This document shows, piece by piece, positions 8,405-17,602 of a DNA stretch of 64,000 nt (the first letter of the stretch is position 1; every line of letters starts with the position of its first letter). The stretch lies in contig OZ254079.1 of the NCBI GenBank assembly GCA_965267475.1, positions 2,976,001 to 3,040,000 of the forward strand, in the 5' to 3' direction. A program made the position numbers and the translations under genes. This stretch comes from JBCBKU01 sp965267475 (GTDB lineage: Bacteria; Pseudomonadota; Alphaproteobacteria; Rhodobacterales; Rhodobacteraceae). Under the pieces are notes generated by a model. That model had not been told where the DNA came from. It searched no databases and saw only the letters and a program-made list of their open reading frames with translations.

Positions 8405-9337
8405 CTAGTGAAACGGATCCGAGGCGACGTCGAAAAAGCGTTGGCCGAATGAGATGTTTGAGGACCCGAAAGTGTCCCGGATGTAGCCGTCTTCCGTTCC
8501 AGGAACGTCGCCGCCCAGATCAAAGGGGCGGCGTGTGGCGATGAACCGCGCGGCCTTGAAGGCCGGGCCAAGAATCGGAAGCGAGGCCGAGGCACGGTTG
8601 ACGGCTCGGACCACTTCGATCGTGCGAAATCCGGGTGTCTTGTTTGATGGTTTGCCCCGACGCACAAGTCGGTGTGCCACGTCGCCTTGCAGATCTATCA
8701 GATCGCAAAACGTCTCGATCAATCGGGGGCCGCCTTGGGCCCGCGGATCGAAAATGCCCGGGCGGACGGCATCCTCGCCGAAGATATCTGCCCAGCGCCC
8801 AAGACCCACCTCGTAGTTGAAAAGGTGATGGTCCACGGGAAAGGAGCGCACGAATTCCGAATACGGGCGGCCTTCCCGAAATGTGCCGCGCACGTTCTGC
8901 GCGAAATAGCTTTTGAGTGCTGGAACCTGATCGCGAACAAAGGCAATCACTGTGATCTTGTCGAAGAGTTCAGCCAGCCGGGATTGCATGACCCGAAGAC
9001 TTGGCGCGTCATCGCATAGCCCGTAAATGAACTCGCTTGACGCAATGACCTTCGTTTCCGGTGGCAGTTCCGAAACCTCTTCTCTGACCTCATTCCAAAA
9101 TGCATCCCGTTCGCGCGGACCCATCGACGACGAAATGCGCTTGTTCTGCTGGGAGAAGTAGCGAAAGGCGTTTGGCGCTTCGGAAAAGGCCGCGATTTTC
9201 CAGGCATTCCCAAGGCCGAAGGCACTCAGTTCGACCCAGCCGGCACCCGCCAATGCCCGTCGGTTGTCATGCAGGAAATGCTGCACGGCGGTCGAGCCGG
9301 TCTTTGGCAGCCCGATATGCATGTAAAGCCTGCGCAT
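8405..9337 (-). CDS. Sulfotransferase-like protein
   Basis: Putative PAPS-dependent sulfotransferase of 310 residues. The N-terminus HIGLPKTGSTAVQHFL is the 5'-phosphosulfate-binding loop of this fold. VIAFVRDQVPALKSYFAQ near residue 135 fits the 3'-phosphate-binding strand and helix with its Arg. No signal peptide is present, so it should act in the cytosol on a lipid-linked or nucleotide sugar, or on a protein. It lies 21 bases downstream of a methyltransferase gene in the polysaccharide island, suggesting sulfation of the glycan. Related roseobacter proteins are often annotated only as hypothetical, so activity is inferred. Confidence 0.65.
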   Translation of the reverse strand: MRRLYMHIGLPKTGSTAVQHFLHDNRRALAGAGWVELSAFGLGNAWKIAAFSEAPNAFRYFSQQNKRISSSMGPRERDAFWNEVREEVSELPPETKVIASSEFIYGLCDDAPSLRVMQSRLAELFDKITVIAFVRDQVPALKSYFAQNVRGTFREGRPYSEFVRSFPVDHHLFNYEVGLGRWADIFGEDAVRPGIFDPRAQGGPRLIETFCDLIDLQGDVAHRLVRRGKPSNKTPGFRTIEVVRAVNRASASLPILGPAFKAARFIATRRPFDLGGDVPGTEDGYIRDTFGSSNISFGQRFFDVASDPFH

Positions 9338-9358
9338 GCCGACGATACAGTCCGAACC

Positions 9359-10168
9359 TTAGCCGCGCTGGCGCTGGTCGCGCCTGTTCTGGATCGAGGT
9401 CACAACCGATCCTGGAAGCAACCGCTTCGCCAGACGCTTCGCCAGGCGGCGCCCGGGCACCAGGGACAGATCGGCGTCGGCAAAGACCAGTTCGCGATAG
9501 GCTTCCATGATCTCCTCCGGATCTACATCCGCCAATGTGTCGGCGACCTTCGGACCGGTCCAGGTGTCCGGACCAACGAACTCGCCATCACCGACCAGCC
9601 CGTGGCGCTTGAATATCTCTAACAGCAAATGAGAAATCTTGTGTTTCTGATCGACCTTCAGCCGTGCTTTCGCTGCTCCCATGCCGGACAAACCGATGCG
9701 CGCTTCATTGCGGACGTCGTCAATGAACACCTGACCGCCAAGCGACACGCGTTCGAAGAATAGGTTGAAGTCGCGATCAATGCGGCCATCCGCGTCCAGG
9801 AACAAAACACCAATTGGCTGATCGTCCGGCACGCGATGCGCTTCGTCCCGAACATCGCCGATGATCAGCTCGACCACATCTTCGACATCGAAACGCGCAA
9901 GATTTTCGCGAATGATCCGCTCGTTCTCGGTCACCCCGCCAAAAGCTTCGCGGGTGCCGCCAAAGATCTTCTCGAACGTGTAGACCCGACCTTGTCGTCC
10001 GCTGTCCTTCAATGCCCGCGCAAGACAGACAGTTGCCGCCGCGTGTGCAGTCCCGACTTCGACGACGATCCCGTCGCCGGCTTCGAGGGCGCGCTGATAG
10101 ATCCGCTCATATGTCCGGACCGGCAACATCCCGTTGCAGGTTTCTTTGACAGCCGCTGCGTCAAGCAT
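9359..10168 (-). CDS. Class I SAM-dependent methyltransferase
   Basis: Methyltransferase of 269 residues. The ATG at 10168 has AGGGGG five bases upstream and is preferred to the GTG two codons earlier. Motif I is VVEVGTAHAAATVCLARAL near residue 35; GVLFLDADGRIDRDF and GGQVFIDDV supply the post-I/IV strands of an O-methyltransferase-like Rossmann fold (Methyltransf_24 type). The C-terminus is very basic (RRLAKRLAKRLL). It sits between the sugar transferase and sulfotransferase genes on one strand, so methylation of a polysaccharide precursor is the likely role; the acceptor is unknown. Confidence 0.7.
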   Translation of the reverse strand: MLDAAAVKETCNGMLPVRTYERIYQRALEAGDGIVVEVGTAHAAATVCLARALKDSGRQGRVYTFEKIFGGTREAFGGVTENERIIRENLARFDVEDVVELIIGDVRDEAHRVPDDQPIGVLFLDADGRIDRDFNLFFERVSLGGQVFIDDVRNEARIGLSGMGAAKARLKVDQKHKISHLLLEIFKRHGLVGDGEFVGPDTWTGPKVADTLADVDPEEIMEAYRELVFADADLSLVPGRRLAKRLAKRLLPGSVVTSIQNRRDQRQRG

Positions 10169-10204
10169 TTGCACCCCCTAACCGTCTGTACGCACCCTGC
10201 AACC

Positions 10205-10894
10205 CTAGTCTCCCGGCGCACGAAACGCCACGGCCCAGGCGGTGCGCAGAATGATTTTGATATCGCCCCAAAGCGACCGGGTCTCGATATAACTGATGTC
10301 CATCTTGCAGCGGTCCGCGAAGTGTTGCGGCTTCTCGCGCGAGATCTGCCAACTGCCGGTCATGCCAGGCTTCACCGACAACCGCTTAAGCTGCCACGGT
10401 TCGTATTCCCGTGGATGGTAGGAATTGGCCCGTGGCCCGACGATCGACATTTCCCCACGCATGACGTTGATAAACTGCGGCAATTCATCAAGGTGAGTCT
10501 TCCGAAGGATCTTGCCCAGCCTCGTAATCCTCGGGTCGTGCTTCACCTTGAACCCCGGACCCTTGTCGGCGCTTAGCGCCAATAGCTCATGCTTTTTTGC
10601 CTCAGCGTCCGGAATCATCGTACGCAACTTGATCATCTTGAAGGGTCTGCCCGCCAATCCGTATCGCGTCTGAACGAAGAATGCGTCGGCCTTCAGATCC
10701 GTGATTTTGATGGCAATCCAGCACAAACCCATGACCGGAAGAACAAATGGAAGCGCCAATGTCGCAAAAGTCGCGTCCAATACGGTGACCGCCGGAATCG
10801 GCTCTAACACCGGAATACTTAATGGTCTTAAACTGCTCGTATCCCCGTCCGAAGGCACCCATTCGCCCTCGGTTACAACGTCCAACTCGTTCAC
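10205..10894 (-). CDS. Undecaprenyl-phosphate sugar phosphotransferase (monotopic phosphoglycosyl transferase, ExoY/WcaJ type)
   Basis: Initiating enzyme of 229 residues that moves a sugar-1-phosphate from a nucleotide sugar onto undecaprenyl phosphate at the inner membrane. A single hydrophobic re-entrant segment lies at about residues 40-65. The family signatures are KLRTM, the catalytic Asp-Glu pair in RKTHLDELPQFINV, and MSIVGPRAN followed by PGMTGSWQI. It is the short form (PF02397 core only, without the extra N-terminal membrane domain of WbaP). It is divergent from the glycosyltransferase run and heads the minus-strand operon, as expected for the first committed step of exopolysaccharide assembly. 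Confidence 0.9.
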   Translation of the reverse strand: MNELDVVTEGEWVPSDGDTSSLRPLSIPVLEPIPAVTVLDATFATLALPFVLPVMGLCWIAIKITDLKADAFFVQTRYGLAGRPFKMIKLRTMIPDAEAKKHELLALSADKGPGFKVKHDPRITRLGKILRKTHLDELPQFINVMRGEMSIVGPRANSYHPREYEPWQLKRLSVKPGMTGSWQISREKPQHFADRCKMDISYIETRSLWGDIKIILRTAWAVAFRAPGD

Positions 10895-11450
10895 AATTAC
10901 CCCCGCACTAACAGCCGTGCGAAACCTTGCACGGCATCACCAAAAACTTTGGGCCAGAGCACAAGATACCGTTCGGCGCCCGGACGACGCCGCCTTCGAA
11001 AATCTCGTGGACTTTTTTTCCTGCCTCTGACAAACGCCCGAAAATACGGACCAATGCCCCTTGCCCACCGACATCATGTCAGGGCGTCATTCGTTTTCAA
11101 GTGCTAAACAATGCGTTTCCGGCAGGCGACGGAAATTGAACCGAGAATTCCTGCCGAAGCGTAGAATCTAGGCACCGAATCGGGTGTGGATAAGTGATTT
11201 GAGGCGAAATCATAGGCTAATTCGAGAGAATCCCATTCGTAGCCTTTGTTCGCAGATCGGCAACGCGCCGTTTCCAGATCAGAAAAAATTTCTCCTAATT
11301 GGCGAATGACACTTCGGATTGAACCGTCGAATTCTGTGGATAAAACGGGCTTATCGCCCGCTGGCCCCAATTGCGCACATTGTCCATCTTGCACCGCCCG
11401 TCTGGGCGTGTAGGTGTATTCTTGCTTTGTATGTGCCCCGGAGGGGGAAA
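10895..11450. other. 556-bp divergent intergenic region in the polysaccharide island
   Basis: No convincing coding sequence; a 131-codon minus-strand frame here has no ribosome-binding site or recognisable motif. The region is locally AT-richer than its neighbours and must contain the promoters of the sugar transferase operon (minus) and the glycosyltransferase run (plus). I could not assign boxes or operators with confidence. Confidence 0.5.
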
Positions 11451-12593
11451 ATGGGTTTGGGTGGACCGCGGGACGGTCGAATTTCAATTTTTCTACCATC
11501 GCTCGACGGGGGCGGCGCCGAGAAGGTCATGGTCTTTCTCGCGAATGCTCTGGCGGCGCGCGGACACAGTGTCGATCTTGTGCTCGCCCAGGCAATTGGC
11601 CCGCGACTGAGCGAAGTTGACAGCTCTGTTTCCATCGTCGACCTAAGCGCGCCCCGTATGATGCGAAGCGTCCCGGGTCTGGTCCGATACCTGCGTAAGA
11701 CCCGTCCCGCCGCCGCACTTTCCGCGTTGACCCACGCCAATGTTGCGTTGGTGGCTGCGGCGAAATTATCCGGCTATTCCGGACGATTGCTAGTGAGCGA
11801 GCGGAATAGCCTGGCACATGTTCAGGCCGCAGGCGGGGCGAAATCCTGGGCCCGGACGACATCGGCGCGGATCGCTTATCGTTCGGCAGATGGCGTCCTT
11901 GCCGTGTCGAAAGCCCTGGAAGACGAACTCAGGATTTTCCTTGGCCCAAATCCTCCCGACATCCGGACGATCCATAACCCCATCGATTGCATCGCCATCC
12001 AAAGCCTTGCTGCCGAAGCGCCGGATATCGACCTGCCGGGCAAGCCCGAAAATCGCTTCGTGGCTGTGGGCCGACTGGCGCCGCAAAAGGGGCTCGACAC
12101 GTTGATCCGAGCCTTCGCGACGCTTCCAGACCGAAACAAGCGCACGCTCGTGATCCTGGGCGAAGGGCCCCTTCGACCCGAACTCGAGTGTCTGATTGCC
12201 TCATTGGATCTCACTGGGCGGGTGACCCTGCCCGGCTTCGTCGGGAACGTTTATTCGGTGCTTGCCAGATCGAAAGTCTTTGTTCTGTCGTCCCGGTACG
12301 AAGGCTTGCCGAACGCGCTGCTGGAGGCGCTAGCCTCTGGCTGCCATGTGGTCAGCACCGATTGCCCGACGGGGCCCGCAGAAATCCTGCGCAGCCCCGC
12401 TGATGGCCGATTGGTTCCGGTCGATGACACCACCGCGCTGGCTCAGGCCATGGCCGAAGCCATGAAGGAACCGAACCGCAAGGACGGACGTCAGATCCTG
12501 GCCCGGTTTGCGCCAGATCGGATCGTGGACGCTTATATCGACGCGCTTGCAGCGTCGATTCCGGACGCTTCCGAAATGGCCGAGGCGACCTGA
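11451..12593 (+). CDS. Glycosyltransferase family 4
   Basis: Cytosolic or membrane-associated retaining glycosyltransferase of 380 residues, GT-B fold. ATG at 11451 follows GGAGGGGG; an in-frame extension upstream lacks a ribosome-binding site. The N-terminal glycine loop LPSLDGGGAEKVMVFLANAL binds the acceptor side. FVAVGRLAPQKGLDTLIRAF opens the donor domain, and YEGLPNALLEALASG carries the E-x7-E motif. It is first of three adjacent plus-strand glycosyltransferase genes, each touching the next, and presumably adds a sugar to the lipid-linked repeat unit. Donor and linkage are unknown. Confidence 0.9.
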   Translation: MGLGGPRDGRISIFLPSLDGGGAEKVMVFLANALAARGHSVDLVLAQAIGPRLSEVDSSVSIVDLSAPRMMRSVPGLVRYLRKTRPAAALSALTHANVALVAAAKLSGYSGRLLVSERNSLAHVQAAGGAKSWARTTSARIAYRSADGVLAVSKALEDELRIFLGPNPPDIRTIHNPIDCIAIQSLAAEAPDIDLPGKPENRFVAVGRLAPQKGLDTLIRAFATLPDRNKRTLVILGEGPLRPELECLIASLDLTGRVTLPGFVGNVYSVLARSKVFVLSSRYEGLPNALLEALASGCHVVSTDCPTGPAEILRSPADGRLVPVDDTTALAQAMAEAMKEPNRKDGRQILARFAPDRIVDAYIDALAASIPDASEMAEAT

Positions 12594-12594
12594 C

Positions 12595-13812
12595 ATGCGC
12601 ATCCTCGTCATCGTCAGCGATTTCCCGAAGGTGACCGAGACTTTCGCGGTGGCCAACATGCTGCACTATCTGGCGCAGGGCCATCAGGTCGATCTGTTCC
12701 ATATAAAGCCCTTCCGCACGCAGGAAGTCATTCATGATGAGGCGCAGCCGGTCGTTGATCGGGCCTTCACATTTCCCTGGTTTGGCGGACCGTCACTGCG
12801 CGCATGTCTTCTCACGCTGTTGCGGCAACCCAGGGCACTTTTGTCGATCATCGGGGCGATGCTTTGGGCTTTCCGGACCGAGCCGCGCCGTCTTGTGGCC
12901 GCCTTCACGATGCTGCCCAAGGTTCTGGCCGCCGCGCGTCAGGCCAAAACCGACGGCGTCACCCATGTCCATGCTGAATTCGCGAGCCACCCCGGAACCG
13001 CCGCCTGGATCATCCATCGCGTGACAGATATTCCGTTCAGTTTTTCGGCCCACATGCACGACATCTTCGTCAGCCAAAGCCTTTTGGCCCGCAAATCGCA
13101 GGACGCTGCCTTCGTCCGCACCATTTCCCAGTACAATGTGGACATGCTGGGGGCCCTGCCCGGATTTGACGCAGACAAGCTGACCATCGTGCGCTGTGGT
13201 GTGGATCCGGATCGCTTTTCGGCGCCGCCGCCTTTGCCGCCGCGTGACGGCGCCCGGTTTGAAATTGCGATCGTTGGCTCGCTTCAACCGCGCAAGGGAC
13301 ACCACCTGTTGCTTGCCGCGCTTGACGGGATTGACGCGCCGATGCCCTGGCACCTGACGATCCTGGGTGGCGGCCCAGAAGAAGCTGCGTTGAAGGACCT
13401 TGCCGCCAAACTGCCTGCGGGCCACGTGACCTTCATGGGGCCGCGGCCATCAGCGGAAGTCCTGAACGTAATGTCGCGCGCCCATCTGGTGGTCGCCCCG
13501 TCGATTGTCGGCAAGGGCGGGCGGTCAGAAGGGATCCCGGTTGTTACGATGGAAGCCCTGGCGCTGGGACGTCCGGTCATATCCTCTCGCCTCTCTGGCA
13601 TTCCCGAGCTCGTGGAAGATGGTGTGACCGGCAAGCTGGTTGAGCCCGGCGATGTCCCCGGGCTTCGCGACGCTATCCGGGCTGTGATGGTCGAATACGA
13701 CGAAGCCGCGGCCCTTGGGCAGGCGGGACGCAAGCGTGTCGAGGACGCCTATGACATTCGGCGGAACGCGAGCGAATTGCTCGCGTTGATTGAGGGAAGC
13801 ACATTGAAATGA
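12595..13812 (+). CDS. Glycosyltransferase family 4 (colanic-acid WcaL-like)
   Basis: Second GT4 enzyme, 405 residues. The ATG lies one base after the upstream stop, suggesting translational coupling. It begins MRILVIVSDFPKVTETFAVANML, the ExSETF-like N-terminus seen in WcaL/AmsK-type enzymes. VHAEFASHPGTAAWI and SFSAHMHDIF follow at about 120-160. The donor-domain motif VGSLQPRKGHHLLL and the E-x7-E segment (EGIPVVTMEALALGRPVISS) are intact. It should extend the repeat unit of the surface polysaccharide. It overlaps the next gene by an ATGA. Confidence 0.9.
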   Translation: MRILVIVSDFPKVTETFAVANMLHYLAQGHQVDLFHIKPFRTQEVIHDEAQPVVDRAFTFPWFGGPSLRACLLTLLRQPRALLSIIGAMLWAFRTEPRRLVAAFTMLPKVLAAARQAKTDGVTHVHAEFASHPGTAAWIIHRVTDIPFSFSAHMHDIFVSQSLLARKSQDAAFVRTISQYNVDMLGALPGFDADKLTIVRCGVDPDRFSAPPPLPPRDGARFEIAIVGSLQPRKGHHLLLAALDGIDAPMPWHLTILGGGPEEAALKDLAAKLPAGHVTFMGPRPSAEVLNVMSRAHLVVAPSIVGKGGRSEGIPVVTMEALALGRPVISSRLSGIPELVEDGVTGKLVEPGDVPGLRDAIRAVMVEYDEAAALGQAGRKRVEDAYDIRRNASELLALIEGSTLK

Positions 13813-14954
13813 CGGTTCTGTTTTGGGTTCTATTCGGGCTGATCGTTTATGCGATCATCGGCTATCCGGTCCTGATTCTTGCCATGGCACGTTTGGTGCG
13901 GCCGCGGCCCGTTGTTGAACCGAACGAGCCGTTGACCGTGGACTTTGTGATCCCGGCCCATAACGAGATCGACGACATCGCCGACAAGGTCGCGAACACG
14001 CTGCGCGAGGCCGAAACGGTTCCCCATGACATCCGAATTCTTGTCGTATCCGATGGGTCCGAGGACGGAACTGTCGAGGCCGCGATGACCGCCGGGGGCG
14101 ATGCGGTCAAGGTGCTCGATATCCAGCCGCGGCAAGGCAAGGTCAACGGGTTGAACCATGCAATCAAGCGGCTGACCGGCGATGTTGCGATTTTCTCGGA
14201 TGCCAACTCTATGCTGCGCCCCGGGTCGCTGGCGGCCCTTCTTCGCCATTATGGCGATCAGGCGGTGGGCGGTGTCTGCGGGGCGATCAAGGTCGAGAAA
14301 GGCAAAAGCGGCGCCATCGCAGCCAGCGAAGGGCTTTACTGGCGGTATGATCAGGCCGTCAAAGAAGCGGAGTCGCGTCTTGGTGGCGCGGTGTCGGCAC
14401 AAGGGTCTTTCCATTCGGTTCGGCGCGCCCATATCCGCCCGCTGCCGCTGGATGCCGCTGACGACTTCACCCTTTCCGTTCGGGCCGTTGATGGCGGCGG
14501 GCGTCTGGTCTTTGAGCCCGACGCCGTGGCGACCGAGACAGTGACCGAGAAACCCAAGAAGGAAATGGGGCGCCGGATCCGGTCGACCGAACGCGGCTGG
14601 CGCGCGCTTATGAACCACGCCCACCTGCTCAACCCGGGCCGGACGGGGATCTATGCGCTACAACTGTTTTCGCACAAAGTCCTGCGCCGTTTGGTGCCAT
14701 TCCTGCTGGCGGTCCTGTTCTTGGTTTCGCTCTTGCTGGTGGCCGAGGGCCCCTTCTATCAACTCGCGGTCGCGGGTCAGGCCGTCATCTATGGCCTTGG
14801 GCTATTGGGGCTTTTGCTGCCAAAGGCACGGAAACTGCCAGGGGTGCGGCACGTTTTCTTCGCGCTTATGGCGATGGTCGCCATGGCCTCGGGCCTTGTG
14901 AATTATTATCGCGGCAAAAGGTCGACGATCTGGACCCCGGCCCGGGGCGCCTGA
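13809..14954 (+). CDS. Membrane glycosyltransferase family 2
   Basis: Inverting GT-A glycosyltransferase of 381 residues with one N-terminal membrane segment (about 2-25) and three at the C-terminus (about 290-370). This is the layout of processive or membrane-embedded enzymes such as PgaC/HasA relatives. Motifs are VIPAHNE, VSDGSEDGT, FSDANSM (DxD variant), the acceptor-site Asp region DAADDFTLSVR, and RRIRSTERGWRAL in place of the Q/RxxRW motif. The start overlaps the upstream stop (ATGA). It could polymerise or modify the glycan at the membrane. Its end is four bases from the convergent flippase gene. Confidence 0.85.
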   Translation: MTVLFWVLFGLIVYAIIGYPVLILAMARLVRPRPVVEPNEPLTVDFVIPAHNEIDDIADKVANTLREAETVPHDIRILVVSDGSEDGTVEAAMTAGGDAVKVLDIQPRQGKVNGLNHAIKRLTGDVAIFSDANSMLRPGSLAALLRHYGDQAVGGVCGAIKVEKGKSGAIAASEGLYWRYDQAVKEAESRLGGAVSAQGSFHSVRRAHIRPLPLDAADDFTLSVRAVDGGGRLVFEPDAVATETVTEKPKKEMGRRIRSTERGWRALMNHAHLLNPGRTGIYALQLFSHKVLRRLVPFLLAVLFLVSLLLVAEGPFYQLAVAGQAVIYGLGLLGLLLPKARKLPGVRHVFFALMAMVAMASGLVNYYRGKRSTIWTPARGA

Positions 14955-14958
14955 TCCT

Positions 14959-16299
14959 TTAGCGAAAGATCTTTCGTTTCACCTTGCCGACACCGTCGGC
15001 CAGCCGTTCGAAATCCGCGCGTTTGAACAGAACGATCTCACCCACCGAGATACCGGTTGTCCGGGCATAAATCCCGATCAGCGCCAACGTCCCGATGATG
15101 TAGACCGCGCTGGTGGTATAGGCCGCGCCCATCCCGCCATAGATGGGAATGATGAAGCGGCCTGCCACGAAGGTCGCGATTAGCATCGGGATTACCGCCC
15201 AAAGTGCGACCCATGGGCGCCCGCGCCCGGTGAGATCCTGGCGCAGGATCTTGAAAATCATGATCGAAACCGTGCCGGGCAAAAGGGCCCGCACGATATC
15301 GGCGCTGGCGGCAAAGTCCCGACCATAGGTGAACACGACGAAGTAAGGGATGATCCATGCGATGAAGATCGAGACCGGAACGCCCAGAAGGAAGGTCAGC
15401 CGCGCCAACGTCGTGACCTTTCCTGCAAACACTTTGCTGTCCTTCGCCGCGGCGCTTTTAGCAAAGATTAGCGCCGACAAAACCGCGGGGACCTGCCACA
15501 GCAACTCGGCCAGCATCGAACCCACCGAGTAGATCCCAAGCTGTTCGATTGTTCCATATTTCTGGATCAGGATCACATTGGCCCGATAGATCAGGATCAT
15601 AAGGAAAAAGACCAACGTGAAGCTGAAGCCAGATGTGAAAAGGTCTTTGGTCACCGCGGTGTTCCAGCGCGGCCGAAGGCTATGCATCTTGGCCAGTCGC
15701 GACAACAGAACCCCCGCCACAAAAAGGCCGGCAAGGGCGATCGCGCCCACCGCGCCAGCGGGTCCGAAGCCGAGCAGCAGAACCAGCAGCACCGTCAGGA
15801 AGAACTTCCCGATGCCGGGGCCCCAAGACATGATCGCATATGTGGGAATGCGTTGATATCCCAGAAATATTCCGGCCACATAGTGATAGAACACAGACCC
15901 CGGCACGATAAGCACGGCAGCAGCGACCAGAACTGTCGTATAGCGGTCTTCCCACGCGAACAGGATCCACCCAAGACTGGCCGAAACGCCAATCAGGCTT
16001 GAGATCAGGGCGAGCATCAGGACGGCCTCGACAATCCGATCCGTATCCCAGGTTTTCTTGCCCATATGGAAGGCGGCCGCGTTCCCGACCCCCGCACCGC
16101 AGAGCGTCAGAACCAGTTGCGGCGCAAAGATGATCGCCGCGATCAACCCGCGCGCTTCGACACCCAACACGCGCGCCACGATGACCCCGGTGATGAAACC
16201 TGCAATCTGGACCGCCACGCGGCTGGCCAGCATCGTCAGCACATCATCGGCGAAACTTCTGCGCGGTGTAGTAGATTTTGCGCCATCGGTGGCGGTCAA
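14959..16299 (-). CDS. Wzx-like polysaccharide flippase
   Basis: Integral membrane protein of 446 residues with about 12-14 hydrophobic segments and the N-terminal pattern FADDVLTMLASRVAVQIAGFITGVIVARVLG typical of MOP-superfamily oligosaccharide flippases in shortened form. It should move lipid-linked repeat units across the inner membrane. The TTG start is supported by AGGAGA six bases upstream; no ATG is nearby. It is encoded opposite to the glycosyltransferases and divergent from the beta-helix/Wzz/polymerase run. No Cys or catalytic motif is expected. Confidence 0.8.
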   Translation of the reverse strand: MTATDGAKSTTPRRSFADDVLTMLASRVAVQIAGFITGVIVARVLGVEARGLIAAIIFAPQLVLTLCGAGVGNAAAFHMGKKTWDTDRIVEAVLMLALISSLIGVSASLGWILFAWEDRYTTVLVAAAVLIVPGSVFYHYVAGIFLGYQRIPTYAIMSWGPGIGKFFLTVLLVLLLGFGPAGAVGAIALAGLFVAGVLLSRLAKMHSLRPRWNTAVTKDLFTSGFSFTLVFFLMILIYRANVILIQKYGTIEQLGIYSVGSMLAELLWQVPAVLSALIFAKSAAAKDSKVFAGKVTTLARLTFLLGVPVSIFIAWIIPYFVVFTYGRDFAASADIVRALLPGTVSIMIFKILRQDLTGRGRPWVALWAVIPMLIATFVAGRFIIPIYGGMGAAYTTSAVYIIGTLALIGIYARTTGISVGEIVLFKRADFERLADGVGKVKRKIFR

Positions 16300-16595
16300 A
16301 ACGCGTCTCCTGGACCCTACTCAAACCAATACGCGCCAACAGGATCGCCCCGAAGCGCGCCATCAGCCAGTGCAGTTTCGGCGTGTTCCAAGACCGAACG
16401 CAACCAAGAACTGAGAGGTATCAACAGGAAATTGGCGCCCCTCGTGCCCGTCTTCCGGGCAGTCCGGCGGCAACGCCCATATTAGTTGGGGATACATTGC
16501 CAAAACGCCCGATATTCGCTGGACCGATTATACCCAACATGCGAAACAAATCCACAGAGTCACGCCAGCATTGTTCCAAGGTTGCGTAAAAAAAG
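16300..16595. other. Divergent intergenic region, flippase / beta-helix protein
   Basis: 296 bp between divergent starts. I see no gene and no clear promoter boxes or inverted repeats. It should hold the promoter for the beta-helix-Wzz-polymerase run. Confidence 0.4.
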
Positions 16596-17516
16596 ATGAC
16601 TGCGAAGACGAGACGAGCACGGGCTATTTCCACAGCGGCATTGTGCCTTGCGATCATGACGCAAGGCGCGCATGCGCAGTCGGCGATGCAGCGCTTTTCC
16701 AACATGATTTGCAGCACGCAGATCCAAGCTGATCCGGGTTCTTATGTGCGGGTTGTTCGCGACCTGAAAGCATCCAGCACGGTCACGATTGAAGGGTCAA
16801 AGTGGAACGACACACTGATCCTTGGCTGCGAGGTCAACGGCGCCAACGGCGACGGAATCGAGATCCGGAATGTTCGTAATCTCGCGATAGTCGGATGCAC
16901 CATCAATGACGCCCGGGGCACCGGGATCCGCATTCGATCAACCGGAAGTTCCGAGGATGTGAAGCTGATCGGAAACCGGATCCGGAACGCGGGCGAAAAT
17001 GGGATTTCGGCGGCCAAACGCATCGAGGACGGTGTCGATCACACGAACCTTGTCGTGGCTGGGAACATCATTGAGGATTCGGGACGGCGCGGCCGGCGTG
17101 GGCTGACCCATGGGATTTATTCCCAGGTGTCTGACGTGACCATTTTCGGCAACCAGGTTGTCGGGCGCAGGGACGGGAACGGGATTTCGATCCGCAGCTC
17201 GGGCGTCATCGCCTGCAACAAGATCAGCGGCCAATCCCGCGATGGCAAACCGGGTATCCGGTACTTTGCCGACAATTACAGCGGGCCGACGCACACGTTG
17301 ATCATACGAGACAACGAGATCCGTGGCAGCTCGCCCGCGATCGATATTCGCAAACCGGATTCCTGGGCCAAGCGAAAGACCGAGGCGCTGGTGACCGATT
17401 TTCGGATCTCGAACAACAGAACAAGCACTGGGAAACCGGTGTCTGTGGACCGGTATTGGCGGCAACAAGAGTCCGTTGAACTGGTGATTGAAGGAAATGC
17501 CCGGATCGGGGGCTGA
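16596..17516 (+). CDS. Secreted right-handed parallel beta-helix protein
   Basis: 306 residues with a signal peptide (about 1-27, ending GAHAQS), so periplasmic or secreted. The mature part has regular short repeats with I/V-G-N and N-ladder character (TLILGCEVNGANGDGIEIR, LAIVGCTINDARGTGIRIR, DVKLIGNRIRNAGENGI), the signature of PbH1/pectate-lyase-like beta-helices. In polysaccharide islands such proteins are lyases, epimerases or binding proteins (AlgG/AlgJ/ExoM-like roles). No catalytic triad can be assigned by eye. It is 86 bases upstream of the Wzz-like gene on the same strand. Confidence 0.75.
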   Translation: MTAKTRRARAISTAALCLAIMTQGAHAQSAMQRFSNMICSTQIQADPGSYVRVVRDLKASSTVTIEGSKWNDTLILGCEVNGANGDGIEIRNVRNLAIVGCTINDARGTGIRIRSTGSSEDVKLIGNRIRNAGENGISAAKRIEDGVDHTNLVVAGNIIEDSGRRGRRGLTHGIYSQVSDVTIFGNQVVGRRDGNGISIRSSGVIACNKISGQSRDGKPGIRYFADNYSGPTHTLIIRDNEIRGSSPAIDIRKPDSWAKRKTEALVTDFRISNNRTSTGKPVSVDRYWRQQESVELVIEGNARIGG

Positions 17517-17602
17517 TTGGCCAACGGTTGGGGCGCGCTGACGCATCTGAGAACGTCGATGATGCGTTGGGTGGCGTGGTATTTGTTAGTGGGGGGCGTA
17601 TT

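Noticed and set aside
11104..11499. 131-codon minus-strand frame in the polysaccharide intergenic region
   Set aside because: No ribosome-binding site, no recognisable motif, and it overlaps the supported GT4 start.
11941..11952. A second copy of the TTGGCCCAAAT element
   Set aside because: It lies inside a glycosyltransferase coding sequence without the neighbouring hairpins, so the match is chance.
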